A DNA stretch of 64,000 nucleotides from Caulobacter sp. Root655 (lineage in GTDB: Bacteria > Pseudomonadota > Alphaproteobacteria > Caulobacterales > Caulobacteraceae): the NCBI RefSeq assembly GCF_001427665.1, contig NZ_LMHC01000023.1:109012-173011 (forward strand), given 5' to 3'. Made by a program: the position numbers and the translations under genes. This document shows positions 16,337 through 24,489 of the stretch, one piece after another. The notes below the pieces were generated by a model. That model saw only the letters and a list, made by a program, of their open reading frames with translations, was not told where the DNA came from and did not search any database. The number at the start of each line of letters is the position of its first letter. The stretch's first letter is position 1.

Positions 16337-17593
16337 CTAGAAATCGACGGCGTAGTCCTTTGGAAACGCCTTGCCGGCGAAGGCGAGCTTCTGGGTCCAC
16401 GGCTCAGCGGGGGCCGTCCAGAAACTGTCGGCGGGCGCAAGACCCAGCGCCAGGAAGCCCTCGGTGGTGATGTACATGCTGCCGTTGTTCGAATACCAGT
16501 CGCCCAGGGTCGGATGGTGGCCCACGAAGCCGATGGTGAGGAAGCCGTCCGGCGTGAAATTGCTCGGCTCGCTGAACACGGCCTTGTGGACGGCCACCAG
16601 CGCCGAACGCACTTGCCCTTCCGAGACCTTGGCCGGCAGTTGCTTGCGCCAGGCCAGCAGCGCCAGCGGCTGAAAGACGGCCGTGCGATAGGTCAGCGAC
16701 CGGCCGAACGGCGGAAACGTGCCTTCCGGGGATACGAACCGCTCCAGATGTTCGCTGTAGCGCTGGGCGCGCTTGACGGCCAGCTCGCGCCATTTGGTCA
16801 GGTCGTCCTTCCAGAACGGCGCCTTGTGGGCCTCCATGACCTCCAGCACCTGGATCATCATCGGGTGCATGACGAACGAGCTGTAATAGTCGAAGTGGAA
16901 GGTCGCGCCGTCCTGGATCCAGCCGTCGCCGATGTACCATTCGTCGATCTTGCGCACGGCGGTGTTCAGCCGCATCGGGTCGGACTCCTCGCCGATCGAC
17001 AGCAGGAAGGCCTCGTTCATCGCCGCGAACAGCAGCCAGTTGATGAAGGGCGGGTTGACCCGCCGCAGTCCCTTGATCTCCTCGACGATGCGCCTCTTGG
17101 TCGTTGCGTCCAGGGGCTCCCACAGCGCCTTGGGCGCGCGCAGCAGAGCCTGGGTGAAATAGGCGGAATCGACCAGGGCCTGACCGTGGCCGCGCCAGGT
17201 CAGATAGTCGGGGCTTGAGGGATCCACGGCGTGGACATAGCTTTGCAGCGCCTGCTCGGTCAGGCGCTTGCGCGTGCGACCTTCGGGGGTGTCGTCCTCG
17301 GGCAGGCTCAGCCAGGGCGATAGTCCCGAGATCAGTCTGCCAAAGCACTCCAGATAGGCCACGCTCTTTTCGCGCCCGTCCCAAGTCGGGCTGAGCTCCA
17401 GCGGAAAGGACGCCTTCAGTCGCCCCTGCGACATCGCCGAAAGGACCGGATCGGCGATCGATTGCAGCAGACCGGCCATATAGGCTCGATCGGTCTTGGC
17501 CTGCGCCTTGGCGGGCGCGGCCTGAGCCGCGTTGGAGCTGGCCAGGGTCGCGGCCCCGACCAGGGCCGTCTTCAGGAAGTCGCGCTTGTGCAT
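16337..17593 (-). CDS. DUF2264-domain secreted protein
   Basis: A 418-residue protein dominated by a DUF2264 alpha-barrel (about 50-410). Segments such as SPTWDGREKSVAYLECFGRL, INWLLFAAMNEAFLL, DGATFHFDYYSSFVMHPM and GRSLTYRTAVFQPLALLAW fit this family, which occurs in polysaccharide-utilisation loci and has an (alpha/alpha)-toroid like that of lyases and hydrolases. The N-terminus MHKRDFLKTALVGAATLASS resembles a Tat-type signal, though with Lys-Arg instead of Arg-Arg. The ATG at 17593 has AGGGGG upstream; the longer upstream frame adds no domain. It follows the GH105 gene after 10 bases in the same operon. Probable role: breakdown of a pectin side-chain product. Confidence 0.8.
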   Translation of the reverse strand: MHKRDFLKTALVGAATLASSNAAQAAPAKAQAKTDRAYMAGLLQSIADPVLSAMSQGRLKASFPLELSPTWDGREKSVAYLECFGRLISGLSPWLSLPEDDTPEGRTRKRLTEQALQSYVHAVDPSSPDYLTWRGHGQALVDSAYFTQALLRAPKALWEPLDATTKRRIVEEIKGLRRVNPPFINWLLFAAMNEAFLLSIGEESDPMRLNTAVRKIDEWYIGDGWIQDGATFHFDYYSSFVMHPMMIQVLEVMEAHKAPFWKDDLTKWRELAVKRAQRYSEHLERFVSPEGTFPPFGRSLTYRTAVFQPLALLAWRKQLPAKVSEGQVRSALVAVHKAVFSEPSNFTPDGFLTIGFVGHHPTLGDWYSNNGSMYITTEGFLALGLAPADSFWTAPAEPWTQKLAFAGKAFPKDYAVDF

Positions 17594-17603
17594 GATAGCC
17601 CCC

Positions 17604-18887
17604 TTAGTTGCCGCTGTTGCGTGGCGTGCGCGGGACCGAAACACCGCGATCCTTGGCGGGCTTCAGGCCCAGGTCCCCCACCGCCGCCGCCGCCAGCAAG
17701 AATGCGCCCACGCCGTAGAATTGGGTGTCGTCGTAGCTGACGCTTTCGGGACGATCAGACACCGGCTGGACGTAGCCGAACTTGCCGTCGGGGTGGACCG
17801 CGCGCGTCAGCGCCGCCCAGCCCTTACGGACAGTGGGCTCGAAGGTCGCCCGGTCCAGCAAGCCGGACTTGATCCCCCAGGCCAGGCCATAGGTGAAAAA
17901 GGCGGTGCCGCTGGATTCCGGCGGCGACTTGGCCGGGTCCGAGAGCAAGGACGGCGACCAATAGCCGTCGGCCTTTTGAATCGCCTTCAGCTTGCCGGCC
18001 ATCTCCTTGAAGACCGCCTCCATCTTGAGGCGATCAGGATCGCCGGCCGGCAAGAGCGGGATCATGCGGGCCAGACCCGCCAGCACCCAGCCGTCGCCCC
18101 TGCTCCAGAACACCTTCTCCCCATCGGGGCCACGTCGCGTGAAGAAGCGCGAGTCTCGATAATAGAGGTGCTCGTCTCGGTCGTAGAGATAGGCGGTGAC
18201 CGCGGCGAACTCCGACTTGGCGTAGGCGGCGTAGCGCGGATCACCGCTTACCTTCGACAGCTCCAGCCAGGTGGTCGGCGCCATGAACAGCGCATCGCTC
18301 CAGCACCAGCGCTGGTCGCAGTCCACGCCCCGCGGGTCGGAGTATTCAGCGTGCTCCAGCCCCACCTTGGGCGGATAGGTCAGGATGGCGTCGAACCGCT
18401 GGCGCAGCGGCGCGATCGCCTCGGCGCCGGCGCCGTTTTGCGCCGCCCACAGATAGGCCTGGCCGATCACGTGGTCGTCGGCGTGATAAAAGCGCTTGCC
18501 CAATTCCCACTGGTTGGCCAGCCCCCGCGCGAGGATGGCTTGCCGATAGGCCGGATTGGACGAGCGATCGGCCAGATCGGTCAGGCCAACCAGCAGCGCG
18601 CCCTGGACCCAGCCCTTCGGGTCGGCGGTGTCGCGCGAGGTGTTGGGCGGAATGTAGCCGGCCGCCATGGTCGCCAGCTGGTAGTCGGCGACCTTCTCGG
18701 CCAGGGCCATCACGTCGTCGCGCGAATAGGGGACGGGGCTGGGCGCCTGGGACACGGCGGCCAGCGCGGCCGGCGCCGCCGAGGGCGCCAGGGACGCGGT
18801 CAACATCGCCAAGGCGAGCGCGGTGTGAGCCAGGGACGTCATGGAGGAACTTTTCCTTGGGAAAGGGTGGCGGGTCGCGCGCTTCAT
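17604..18887 (-). CDS. GH105/GH88-family unsaturated rhamnogalacturonyl hydrolase
   Basis: A 427-residue hydrolase of the YteR/YesR type that removes the unsaturated uronic acid left by rhamnogalacturonan lyases. The (alpha/alpha)6-barrel shows family segments: GWVQGALLVGLTDLA, FYHADDHVIGQAYL, CWSDALFMAPTTWLELSK (the Asp is a catalytic candidate), FWSRGDGWVLAGLARMI and SSGTAFFTYGLAWGI. A signal peptide with a basic n-region (KRATRHPFPRK) and hydrophobic core (ALALAMLTASLA) indicates the periplasm. The ATG at 18887 has AGGGGG upstream; a second ATG at 18842 is possible. It begins 8 bases after the kduI stop, so kduI, this gene and DUF2264 form one operon. Confidence 0.88.
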   Translation of the reverse strand: MKRATRHPFPRKSSSMTSLAHTALALAMLTASLAPSAAPAALAAVSQAPSPVPYSRDDVMALAEKVADYQLATMAAGYIPPNTSRDTADPKGWVQGALLVGLTDLADRSSNPAYRQAILARGLANQWELGKRFYHADDHVIGQAYLWAAQNGAGAEAIAPLRQRFDAILTYPPKVGLEHAEYSDPRGVDCDQRWCWSDALFMAPTTWLELSKVSGDPRYAAYAKSEFAAVTAYLYDRDEHLYYRDSRFFTRRGPDGEKVFWSRGDGWVLAGLARMIPLLPAGDPDRLKMEAVFKEMAGKLKAIQKADGYWSPSLLSDPAKSPPESSGTAFFTYGLAWGIKSGLLDRATFEPTVRKGWAALTRAVHPDGKFGYVQPVSDRPESVSYDDTQFYGVGAFLLAAAAVGDLGLKPAKDRGVSVPRTPRNSGN

Positions 18888-18895
18888 CGCGCCCC

Positions 18896-19852
18896 CTATC
18901 GAAGCTGACAGATGTCGAGGACATCCATGTCGTGATAGTCGAGGTTCTCGCCCCCCATCGCCCAGATGAAGGCGTAGTTAGAGGTCGCCGCGCCGCAGTG
19001 CACCGACCACGGCGGGCAGATCACCGCCTGCTCATTGGCCACGATCAGGTGACGCGTCTCATCCGGCGGACCCATGAAGTGGAAGACGCGATCATCGAGG
19101 CCCAGCTGGAAATAGAAATAGGCCTCGGACCGCCGGTCATGCAGGTGGGGCGGCATGGTGTTCCACACGCTGCCGGGCTTGAGGATCGTCAGGCCCAAAA
19201 GGAGCTGGGCCGAGGCGCAGACCCCCGGCACGACCAGTTGGTAGATGATGCGATGGTTGGAGGTCTCTGGCGCGCCGCGTTCCAGCGGGATGGCCGCGCG
19301 AGTCGACAAGGCGCGGGTCTCGTAGGCCGCATGGGCCGGCGTCGAGGCCAGATAGAACCGCGCGGGGACGGCCGGATCACGGCTTGCGAAACGCACGTCC
19401 GCCGCGCCTCGGCCGATATAGAGCGCGTCCAGCGGGTCGAGCTGATGCACCGTCCCATCCACCGTGACACGCCCGGGGCCCTCGCCGACATTGACGACCC
19501 CCATTTCCCGTGACGCCAGGAAGGGCGCTCCGCTTTGCGAGGGCGGCTCGGTTTGAACCGGCAGGGCGAGCTCTTCGAGGAGCGGCGCCGCGCCGCCGAT
19601 CACCAGACGTTCCTGGTGCAGGTAGTTGAGGGTCACCGTCTCGGGCGCGAACAGACGATCGACGAGGTAACGGTCGCGCAGGTCTTGCGAGGCCGCGCCG
19701 TCCATCATGTCCGGATGGGTGGCGTAATAGACCTTGGCGAAGGGCCCCGAGGGAGAAGCGCCCACATCGCTGGCCGCGCTCGCGCCCGGCCGAGCCGCCG
19801 AACGGCGCCCCTTGCTGACACCGCTGGTTCTTAGGCTCACGCCGCTGGCCAC
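18896..19852 (-). CDS. kduI: 5-keto-4-deoxyuronate isomerase (4-deoxy-L-threo-5-hexosulose-uronate ketol-isomerase)
   Basis: KduI isomerises 5-keto-4-deoxyuronate to 3-deoxy-D-glycero-2,5-hexodiulosonate in pectin catabolism. The double cupin is clear, with metal ligands in [16 protein letters not shown] (His-x-His-x4-Glu) and the later histidine in [22 protein letters not shown], as in the E. coli enzyme. The core aligns from about [11 protein letters not shown] on. A GTG at 19852 (GGGAGGGG upstream) gives 318 residues, about 40 longer than the usual 278, with a Ser/Ala-rich N-terminal extension; a later start is possible. It leads the kduI-GH105-DUF2264 operon, and its promoter carries the element shared with the TonB receptor. 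Confidence 0.88.
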   Translation of the reverse strand: MASGVSLRTSGVSKGRRSAARPGASAASDVGASPSGPFAKVYYATHPDMMDGAASQDLRDRYLVDRLFAPETVTLNYLHQERLVIGGAAPLLEELALPVQTEPPSQSGAPFLASREMGVVNVGEGPGRVTVDGTVHQLDPLDALYIGRGAADVRFASRDPAVPARFYLASTPAHAAYETRALSTRAAIPLERGAPETSNHRIIYQLVVPGVCASAQLLLGLTILKPGSVWNTMPPHLHDRRSEAYFYFQLGLDDRVFHFMGPPDETRHLIVANEQAVICPPWSVHCGAATSNYAFIWAMGGENLDYHDMDVLDICQLR

Positions 19853-19904
19853 GCACCCCTCCCGACCCGCGCGCAAACCGCCGGCCACTTGCTCTTGTAT
19901 TGAT

Positions 19905-19931
19905 ACTATAATTGCAAAATTGAAACGCAAG
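19905..19931 (+). promoter_or_regulatory. Element shared with the TonB receptor promoter, candidate IclR operator
   Basis: The second half, CAAAATTGAAACGCAAG, matches the copy at 15390-15415 at 15 of 17 bases, and both begin ACTAT. It lies about 53 bases upstream of the kduI start, where a repressor would cover the promoter. Confidence 0.5.
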
Positions 19932-20191
19932 ACCATAAATCGGAATGAGCAGACACAGGCCCACTGGCGTGACCCCGCCCACAGCAGGCTTTGCTCACCA
20001 GGGTCTTTGGAGGACGTGTATCGATAATCAAATTCACGATCGACGATTCGTGACGCTTTTCGCCAAAGCCCCCGTCACGCTAGATTTCGACGCCGCCGCG
20101 CCTGGCCAACCTGCCCCTCCGCAGGGCCACCAACCCAGACGGACCGGCGCCCAGCTTCGGCCCGCACGGTTATCTGACCGAAACGATGAAC

Positions 20192-20206
20192 GTTCCCCTT
20201 TGGTTC
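20192..20206 (+). promoter_or_regulatory. LexA (SOS) box GTTC-N7-GTTC
   Basis: GTTC, seven bases (CCCTTTG), GTTC: an exact match to the direct-repeat SOS box of alphaproteobacteria. It is 22 bases upstream of the dinB start codon, so LexA should repress dinB until DNA damage. Confidence 0.85.
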
Positions 20207-20228
20207 ACGCGCCGCTACACTCGCCGCC

Positions 20229-21335
20229 ATGGCCGGCGACGGGATTCGCAAGATCATTCATATCGACATGGACGCCTTCTATGCGTCGGTCGAACAGCGC
20301 GACGATCCCAGCCTCAAGGGGCGACCGCTGGCGGTCGGCCATGGCGCCCGGCGCGGCGTGGTGGCGGCCGCCAGCTACGAGGCGCGGGCCTTCGGCGTGA
20401 GATCGGCCATGCCCTCGACCACGGCGCTGCGCAAATGCCCGGACCTAGTGTTCGCCCCGCCCAGGTTCGAGGTCTACAAGGCCGTCTCGCGGCAGATCCA
20501 TGGGATCTTCGCCGACTACACGGACCTGATCGAGCCGCTGTCGCTGGACGAGGCCTATCTCGACGTCACCGAAAACCGCCGCGGCCTGGCGACCGCCACC
20601 GACACCGCCCAGGAGATCCGGGCGCGAATCCTCGCGGAAACCGGCCTGACCGCGTCGGCCGGGATTTCCTACAACAAGTTCCTGGCCAAGCTGGCCTCCG
20701 ACCAGCGCAAGCCCAACGGCCAGTTCGTCGTCCCGCCGGGCAAGGGCGAGGCCTTCGTCCAGTCCCTGCCGATCGGCCGTTTCCATGGCGTCGGTCAGGT
20801 CACCGAGGCCAAGATGAAGCGGCTGGGCGTCCACACGGGCGAGGACCTGCATCGCCGGAGCCTGACCTTCCTGCAGCATCATTTCGGCAAGTCGGGGGCT
20901 TGGTACTACGCCATCGCCCGTGGCGAGGACCATCGCGCCGTCAATCCCGACCGGGTGCGCAAGTCCTTGGGTTCGGAGACCACTTTCGCCCAGGACGTCG
21001 TCGATCCGCAGGCCATCGAGGCCGGGGTCCTGGCGATGGCCGACGACGTCTGGGCCTGGTGCGAGAAGACCGGCGCCCGCGCGCGCACCATCACCGTGAA
21101 GATCAAATGGGCTGATTTCCAGCAGGCGACCCGCAGCCGCTCCCTGCCCTCGCCCGTCGCCGATCACCAGACGCTGCGCCGGACGAGCCTGGACCTGATC
21201 CGCTCGGTCTATCCGCCGCGCCTGGGCATCCGCCTGGTCGGCGTCACCCTGTCGAACCTCGACCAGGAAATCGCGCTGCGCGACGAGCAGTTGGGCTTGG
21301 GATTCGCCGCCGCCTGCGTCAATGGACCGGACTAG
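20229..21335 (+). CDS. dinB: DNA polymerase IV
   Basis: Error-prone Y-family polymerase of 368 residues for translesion synthesis. Catalytic motifs are intact: HIDMDAFYASVEQ at the N-terminus (first metal aspartate), the finger/palm segment SYEARAFGVRSAMPS, and SLDEAYLDVTEN (second Asp-Glu pair). The thumb (GVGQVTEAKMKRLGV) and little-finger domains follow. The C-terminus ends soon after the little finger (QLGLGF...), so no obvious canonical beta-clamp-binding tail is visible. The LexA box just upstream gives SOS control. It stands alone, divergent from kduI and convergent with the next glycosyltransferase gene. Confidence 0.95.
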   Translation: MAGDGIRKIIHIDMDAFYASVEQRDDPSLKGRPLAVGHGARRGVVAAASYEARAFGVRSAMPSTTALRKCPDLVFAPPRFEVYKAVSRQIHGIFADYTDLIEPLSLDEAYLDVTENRRGLATATDTAQEIRARILAETGLTASAGISYNKFLAKLASDQRKPNGQFVVPPGKGEAFVQSLPIGRFHGVGQVTEAKMKRLGVHTGEDLHRRSLTFLQHHFGKSGAWYYAIARGEDHRAVNPDRVRKSLGSETTFAQDVVDPQAIEAGVLAMADDVWAWCEKTGARARTITVKIKWADFQQATRSRSLPSPVADHQTLRRTSLDLIRSVYPPRLGIRLVGVTLSNLDQEIALRDEQLGLGFAAACVNGPD

Positions 21336-21347
21336 ACGCGGCCTTGC

Positions 21348-23318
21348 TCAGGGCGCCACCACGACGTCCCAACCGTGAAGCCGCGTCTGGTTGCGCTGCG
21401 GGTCAAGGCGAGCGTTCTGAGCGAAGAGCGCACCGGTAGGACCGACGGGGTCGGCCGCGCACATTCGCAGCGTCGCCTCGAACAGGTCGCGATGAACCGA
21501 CTTGTGGCATAGAAACAGCTTGTTCTGGATGTATGCGAACGCCACTAGGCCGGCGCCGAGCGCCAGATGGGCATTGACCGCTTGAGAGACGCCTAACCGG
21601 ACCGGGTTGAGGAAGTCGTCGCAGGCGATGATGCCGCCCTCAGCCAGCAGAGCGCCCGAAATCAGCAAGTCGTGGCTGACGTCCTCGACCAGATGCGAGC
21701 CGTCGATGCTGATGAACCGCACTGGGCCTTCCAGTCGCAACACCAGGCTCGCGACGTCATGGACAACCGAGGGGCCGCGCAGGAACGCGAAGCCGGTCCC
21801 GAGCCCGACAGCGGCGAGATTCTGGCGAACCACCTCCTCGTCGACACGCTCGAAGGTGTCCAGCCCCAGAACCATGCCGCCGCGCGGCGCGACCTCGCGC
21901 AGCAGCACAGAGAAGTAGAGCCCGGCGTAGATGCCGATCTCCAGAGCCGCCCCCTCGACACCCTTTTCGGACTGCCAGCGCATCAGCTCCATGGTGCGGA
22001 GCGCGACATAGTCGTCCAGCCAGCCTGGGATGCGATCGTGGATGAGGGCGAGGAAGGCCCGGTCCGCGTCCAGGCCCGCGGCGTCCGCCTTGGGCTCTTC
22101 TGCTATAGCTTCCACCTCGGCCTCAACGGACGGGGGGGCGATCGACTCGGTGACAGTCAGAGGAGTCAGGATGGGAGGCCCCGGCTGCGACGACCCGAAC
22201 CAGCATTCGCGCTCGCTGACCATATCCCATTCGATCTGATACTCACCGGCCAGATCCGGAACATGGAAGGCGCACACGAAAATCGCTTCGCCGCCGGGGA
22301 CTGTAATGTCCATGACCAACGTGCGTTCGCAGTCCCAGATCACCATGCCGCCTTCGGCGTCGCGCACGTGCGGACTGAAACCCAACTGGGCGCCGCGCTT
22401 GCTCCAGTCGGGAAACCAGGCCAGCCCGCCAGTGTTGCGCACCCTGACGCGGGCGATCACCCGTGTCCCCGCTTTAGCCTCGGCGGGCATGTCGACCTCG
22501 AGCACCTGCATGCCCCAGGACGTACCGCTCGCCAGGAAGGCGTCGCGCACCTCGGCATGGACCACCGCCCCGCCTGATCGTCGTGGATCATGAGCCATCT
22601 TGACGAAGCCCTCCGCCGGGCGACGAGGACCACCAATCCGGTCGGGATACTGGGCATCGTTTTCGATCGCCGCCCCTGCGGCGTGATATCGCTCCAGCTT
22701 GCGTTGGCGATCCAGCGGCGAGCACCAGACCGGTTCGAAATGCAGGATGCTGGCGCGCGGTTCCTGAAAGCCAGGGCCCAACACGTGGTAGCCGCTGTGA
22801 GGACGGGCCGGCTTCCAGACCAGGCTGCGATCGTTGCGGAACAGGCGCATCTGCCAGTCGGGATGCCAGGGCAGGGAGAAGGCGAATTCGCAAGGCGCCT
22901 CGTTGACGATCCACTTGCGAGGGAACCAGAAGTGGGTGGCGCCCGCGCGCGACATCAGCTCTGGCAATAGCGTCGCGAAGGCAGGCTCCAAGCTTTCATC
23001 GTCGTCCACCACCAAGATCCAGTCGCCGACCGCGTAGTCGAAGATCATCATCCGGGCCGCGGCCATCTGACCGTCATGGCGGAAGGTGAAGACGTCGTCG
23101 GCCCATCGCGCGGCGATCTCCGCCGTATCGTCGGCCGACTCCGCGTCGACCCCGACAACGATCTGGTCAGCCAACCACGACAGCTGGGCGAGGAGCGGCT
23201 CCAGACGGTCGGCCGAATTCTTGGTCAGGATGCTGATAGTCAGTCGCGGGGCGCCGCTGAAGCCCACAGGACGCGCGTTGGGAGACAAGGCGCCGGACAG
23301 GCTGAATTTTTCAGTCAT
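21348..23318 (-). CDS. GT2 glycosyltransferase - beta domain - methyltransferase fusion
   Basis: A 656-residue, apparently cytosolic protein of three parts. Residues about 25-230 are a family-2 glycosyltransferase (LTISILTKNSADRLEPLLAQ, then the nucleotide-binding WILVVDDDESLEPAF). Residues about 260-385 look like a beta-sandwich (VLEVDMPAEAKAGTRVIARV, VRNTGGLAWFPDWSKRGAQL), like the Ig-like domain beside sugar transferases in ABC-exported O-antigen systems. Residues about 440-610 are a class I methyltransferase of the Methyltransf_24 type (EIGIYAGLYFSVLL, then ISIDGSHLVEDVSHDL and ACDDFL). Such fusions serve surface-glycan synthesis or modification. The divergent neighbour is a pyruvyltransferase-like gene, supporting that. 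A Glu/Ala-rich linker precedes the methyltransferase. Confidence 0.8.
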   Translation of the reverse strand: MTEKFSLSGALSPNARPVGFSGAPRLTISILTKNSADRLEPLLAQLSWLADQIVVGVDAESADDTAEIAARWADDVFTFRHDGQMAAARMMIFDYAVGDWILVVDDDESLEPAFATLLPELMSRAGATHFWFPRKWIVNEAPCEFAFSLPWHPDWQMRLFRNDRSLVWKPARPHSGYHVLGPGFQEPRASILHFEPVWCSPLDRQRKLERYHAAGAAIENDAQYPDRIGGPRRPAEGFVKMAHDPRRSGGAVVHAEVRDAFLASGTSWGMQVLEVDMPAEAKAGTRVIARVRVRNTGGLAWFPDWSKRGAQLGFSPHVRDAEGGMVIWDCERTLVMDITVPGGEAIFVCAFHVPDLAGEYQIEWDMVSERECWFGSSQPGPPILTPLTVTESIAPPSVEAEVEAIAEEPKADAAGLDADRAFLALIHDRIPGWLDDYVALRTMELMRWQSEKGVEGAALEIGIYAGLYFSVLLREVAPRGGMVLGLDTFERVDEEVVRQNLAAVGLGTGFAFLRGPSVVHDVASLVLRLEGPVRFISIDGSHLVEDVSHDLLISGALLAEGGIIACDDFLNPVRLGVSQAVNAHLALGAGLVAFAYIQNKLFLCHKSVHRDLFEATLRMCAADPVGPTGALFAQNARLDPQRNQTRLHGWDVVVAP

Positions 23319-23421
23319 CGATCATCCATCCGCCCCGTCCCGGCGTCGCCTGCCCATTTTCCGGTGCCCTGACGTGCACAATGCTCTATCCCAAACTTCC
23401 GGGACACGCGAAGGACAGTTC

Positions 23422-24489
23422 GTGACAACCCTTTTTTGCGCAAGGCCGACCACGCCCAATATTGGCAATGATCTGATCAACCGGGCGACCCGCGACCTGC
23501 TGTATGCGGTGTTCGGCGAAGAGACCTCGATCGTCAATATTTCCGCTTTCGCCAATGGTGGGCGTGGCGGCCTTTCGGCCGCGCAAATCTACGACATGAA
23601 TCGCTTCGCCGATGGGGTGGTGATCGGCGGCGGCAACCTGTTCGAGAATGGCCAGCTGACCATCGACCGCCACGCCCTGCGGTCGCTGCGCACGCCGATG
23701 ATGCTGATCGGTGTTTCCCACGGGCGGATCTACGACGCGGTTGGGGCATGGACCCATCGCAGCGATTCGATGCCGGACACCGAGGCCCGTGAACTGGTGG
23801 CCAAGGCCGAGATCGCGATGGTTCGCGATCACGGCTCGCTCGCCATTTTGCAAGCCATGGGAGTCGGCCACGTCGAGCAGGCCGGCTGCCCAACGATGTT
23901 CATGGCGCCCAACGCCCCCGGCGCCCCGTGCGACGGCCGCGTGCTGCTGTCCGTCCGTCATCCGGCCCGGATGAGCGTTCCGCCCGCCCTGCAATGGCGC
24001 ACGCCACAGGACGTGCGCCGCCTGGCCGACGCGCTGCGGGATGTCTATGGCGACCGGGTTCACCTAGTGTGCCACGACTACATGGACCTGGAGTTCGCCG
24101 CCGGCTTCCCGGACGTGCCGCATCTGTATTTCGACGATGTCGATCGCTATGTGGCCGCGCTGCGCGGCTGCTTGCTGAACGTCACCTATCGGCTGCACGC
24201 CTTCCTGCCCTGCCTGGCTTTCGGCGCCCACTCGATTCATCTGTCCTACGACGAGCGCGGCAAGGCCATGGTCGATACCGCGGGCATGGGGACCTGGGAC
24301 ATCGACCTGATGACCGAGACCGATCTGGTCAGCGCGGTGCTGGCGAGAGCCGCCGCTCCCGCCGACTACCAGCGTCTGAGAACTCAGGCCGCCGACGGCC
24401 TGGCGCGGATGCGCGATCTTACCCTCTCTGGACTGCAACGCTTCGCCGGCGCGGTCGAAAGGCACCGGTCCGATGCCAAGCGGAGATAG
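23422..24489 (+). CDS. Polysaccharide pyruvyl transferase family protein
   Basis: A 355-residue protein of the PF04230 type, which adds ketal pyruvate to glycans or, in related members, handles nucleotide-linked substrates. Family marks are PNIGNDLINRA near the N-terminus, VVIGGGNLFENG, VLLSVRHPARM, and near the C-terminus NVTYRLHAFLPCLAFGAHSI with LSYDERGKAMVDTAGM. The start is a GTG at 23422 with AAGGA six bases upstream; the open frame extends further but that part has no coding character. It is divergent from the GT2/methyltransferase gene and overlaps or nearly touches the next dioxygenase gene, indicating a two-gene operon for a surface or secreted glycan. Confidence 0.83.
   Translation: MTTLFCARPTTPNIGNDLINRATRDLLYAVFGEETSIVNISAFANGGRGGLSAAQIYDMNRFADGVVIGGGNLFENGQLTIDRHALRSLRTPMMLIGVSHGRIYDAVGAWTHRSDSMPDTEARELVAKAEIAMVRDHGSLAILQAMGVGHVEQAGCPTMFMAPNAPGAPCDGRVLLSVRHPARMSVPPALQWRTPQDVRRLADALRDVYGDRVHLVCHDYMDLEFAAGFPDVPHLYFDDVDRYVAALRGCLLNVTYRLHAFLPCLAFGAHSIHLSYDERGKAMVDTAGMGTWDIDLMTETDLVSAVLARAAAPADYQRLRTQAADGLARMRDLTLSGLQRFAGAVERHRSDAKRR

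Larger units (their letters stand above)
19853..20228. other. Interval between kduI and dinB
   Basis: Divergent interval of about 375 bases. It contains the kduI promoter with the shared element at 19905-19931, AT-rich sequence around 19900-19945, and the LexA box of dinB at 20192. Nothing else recognisable was seen. Confidence 0.6.
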
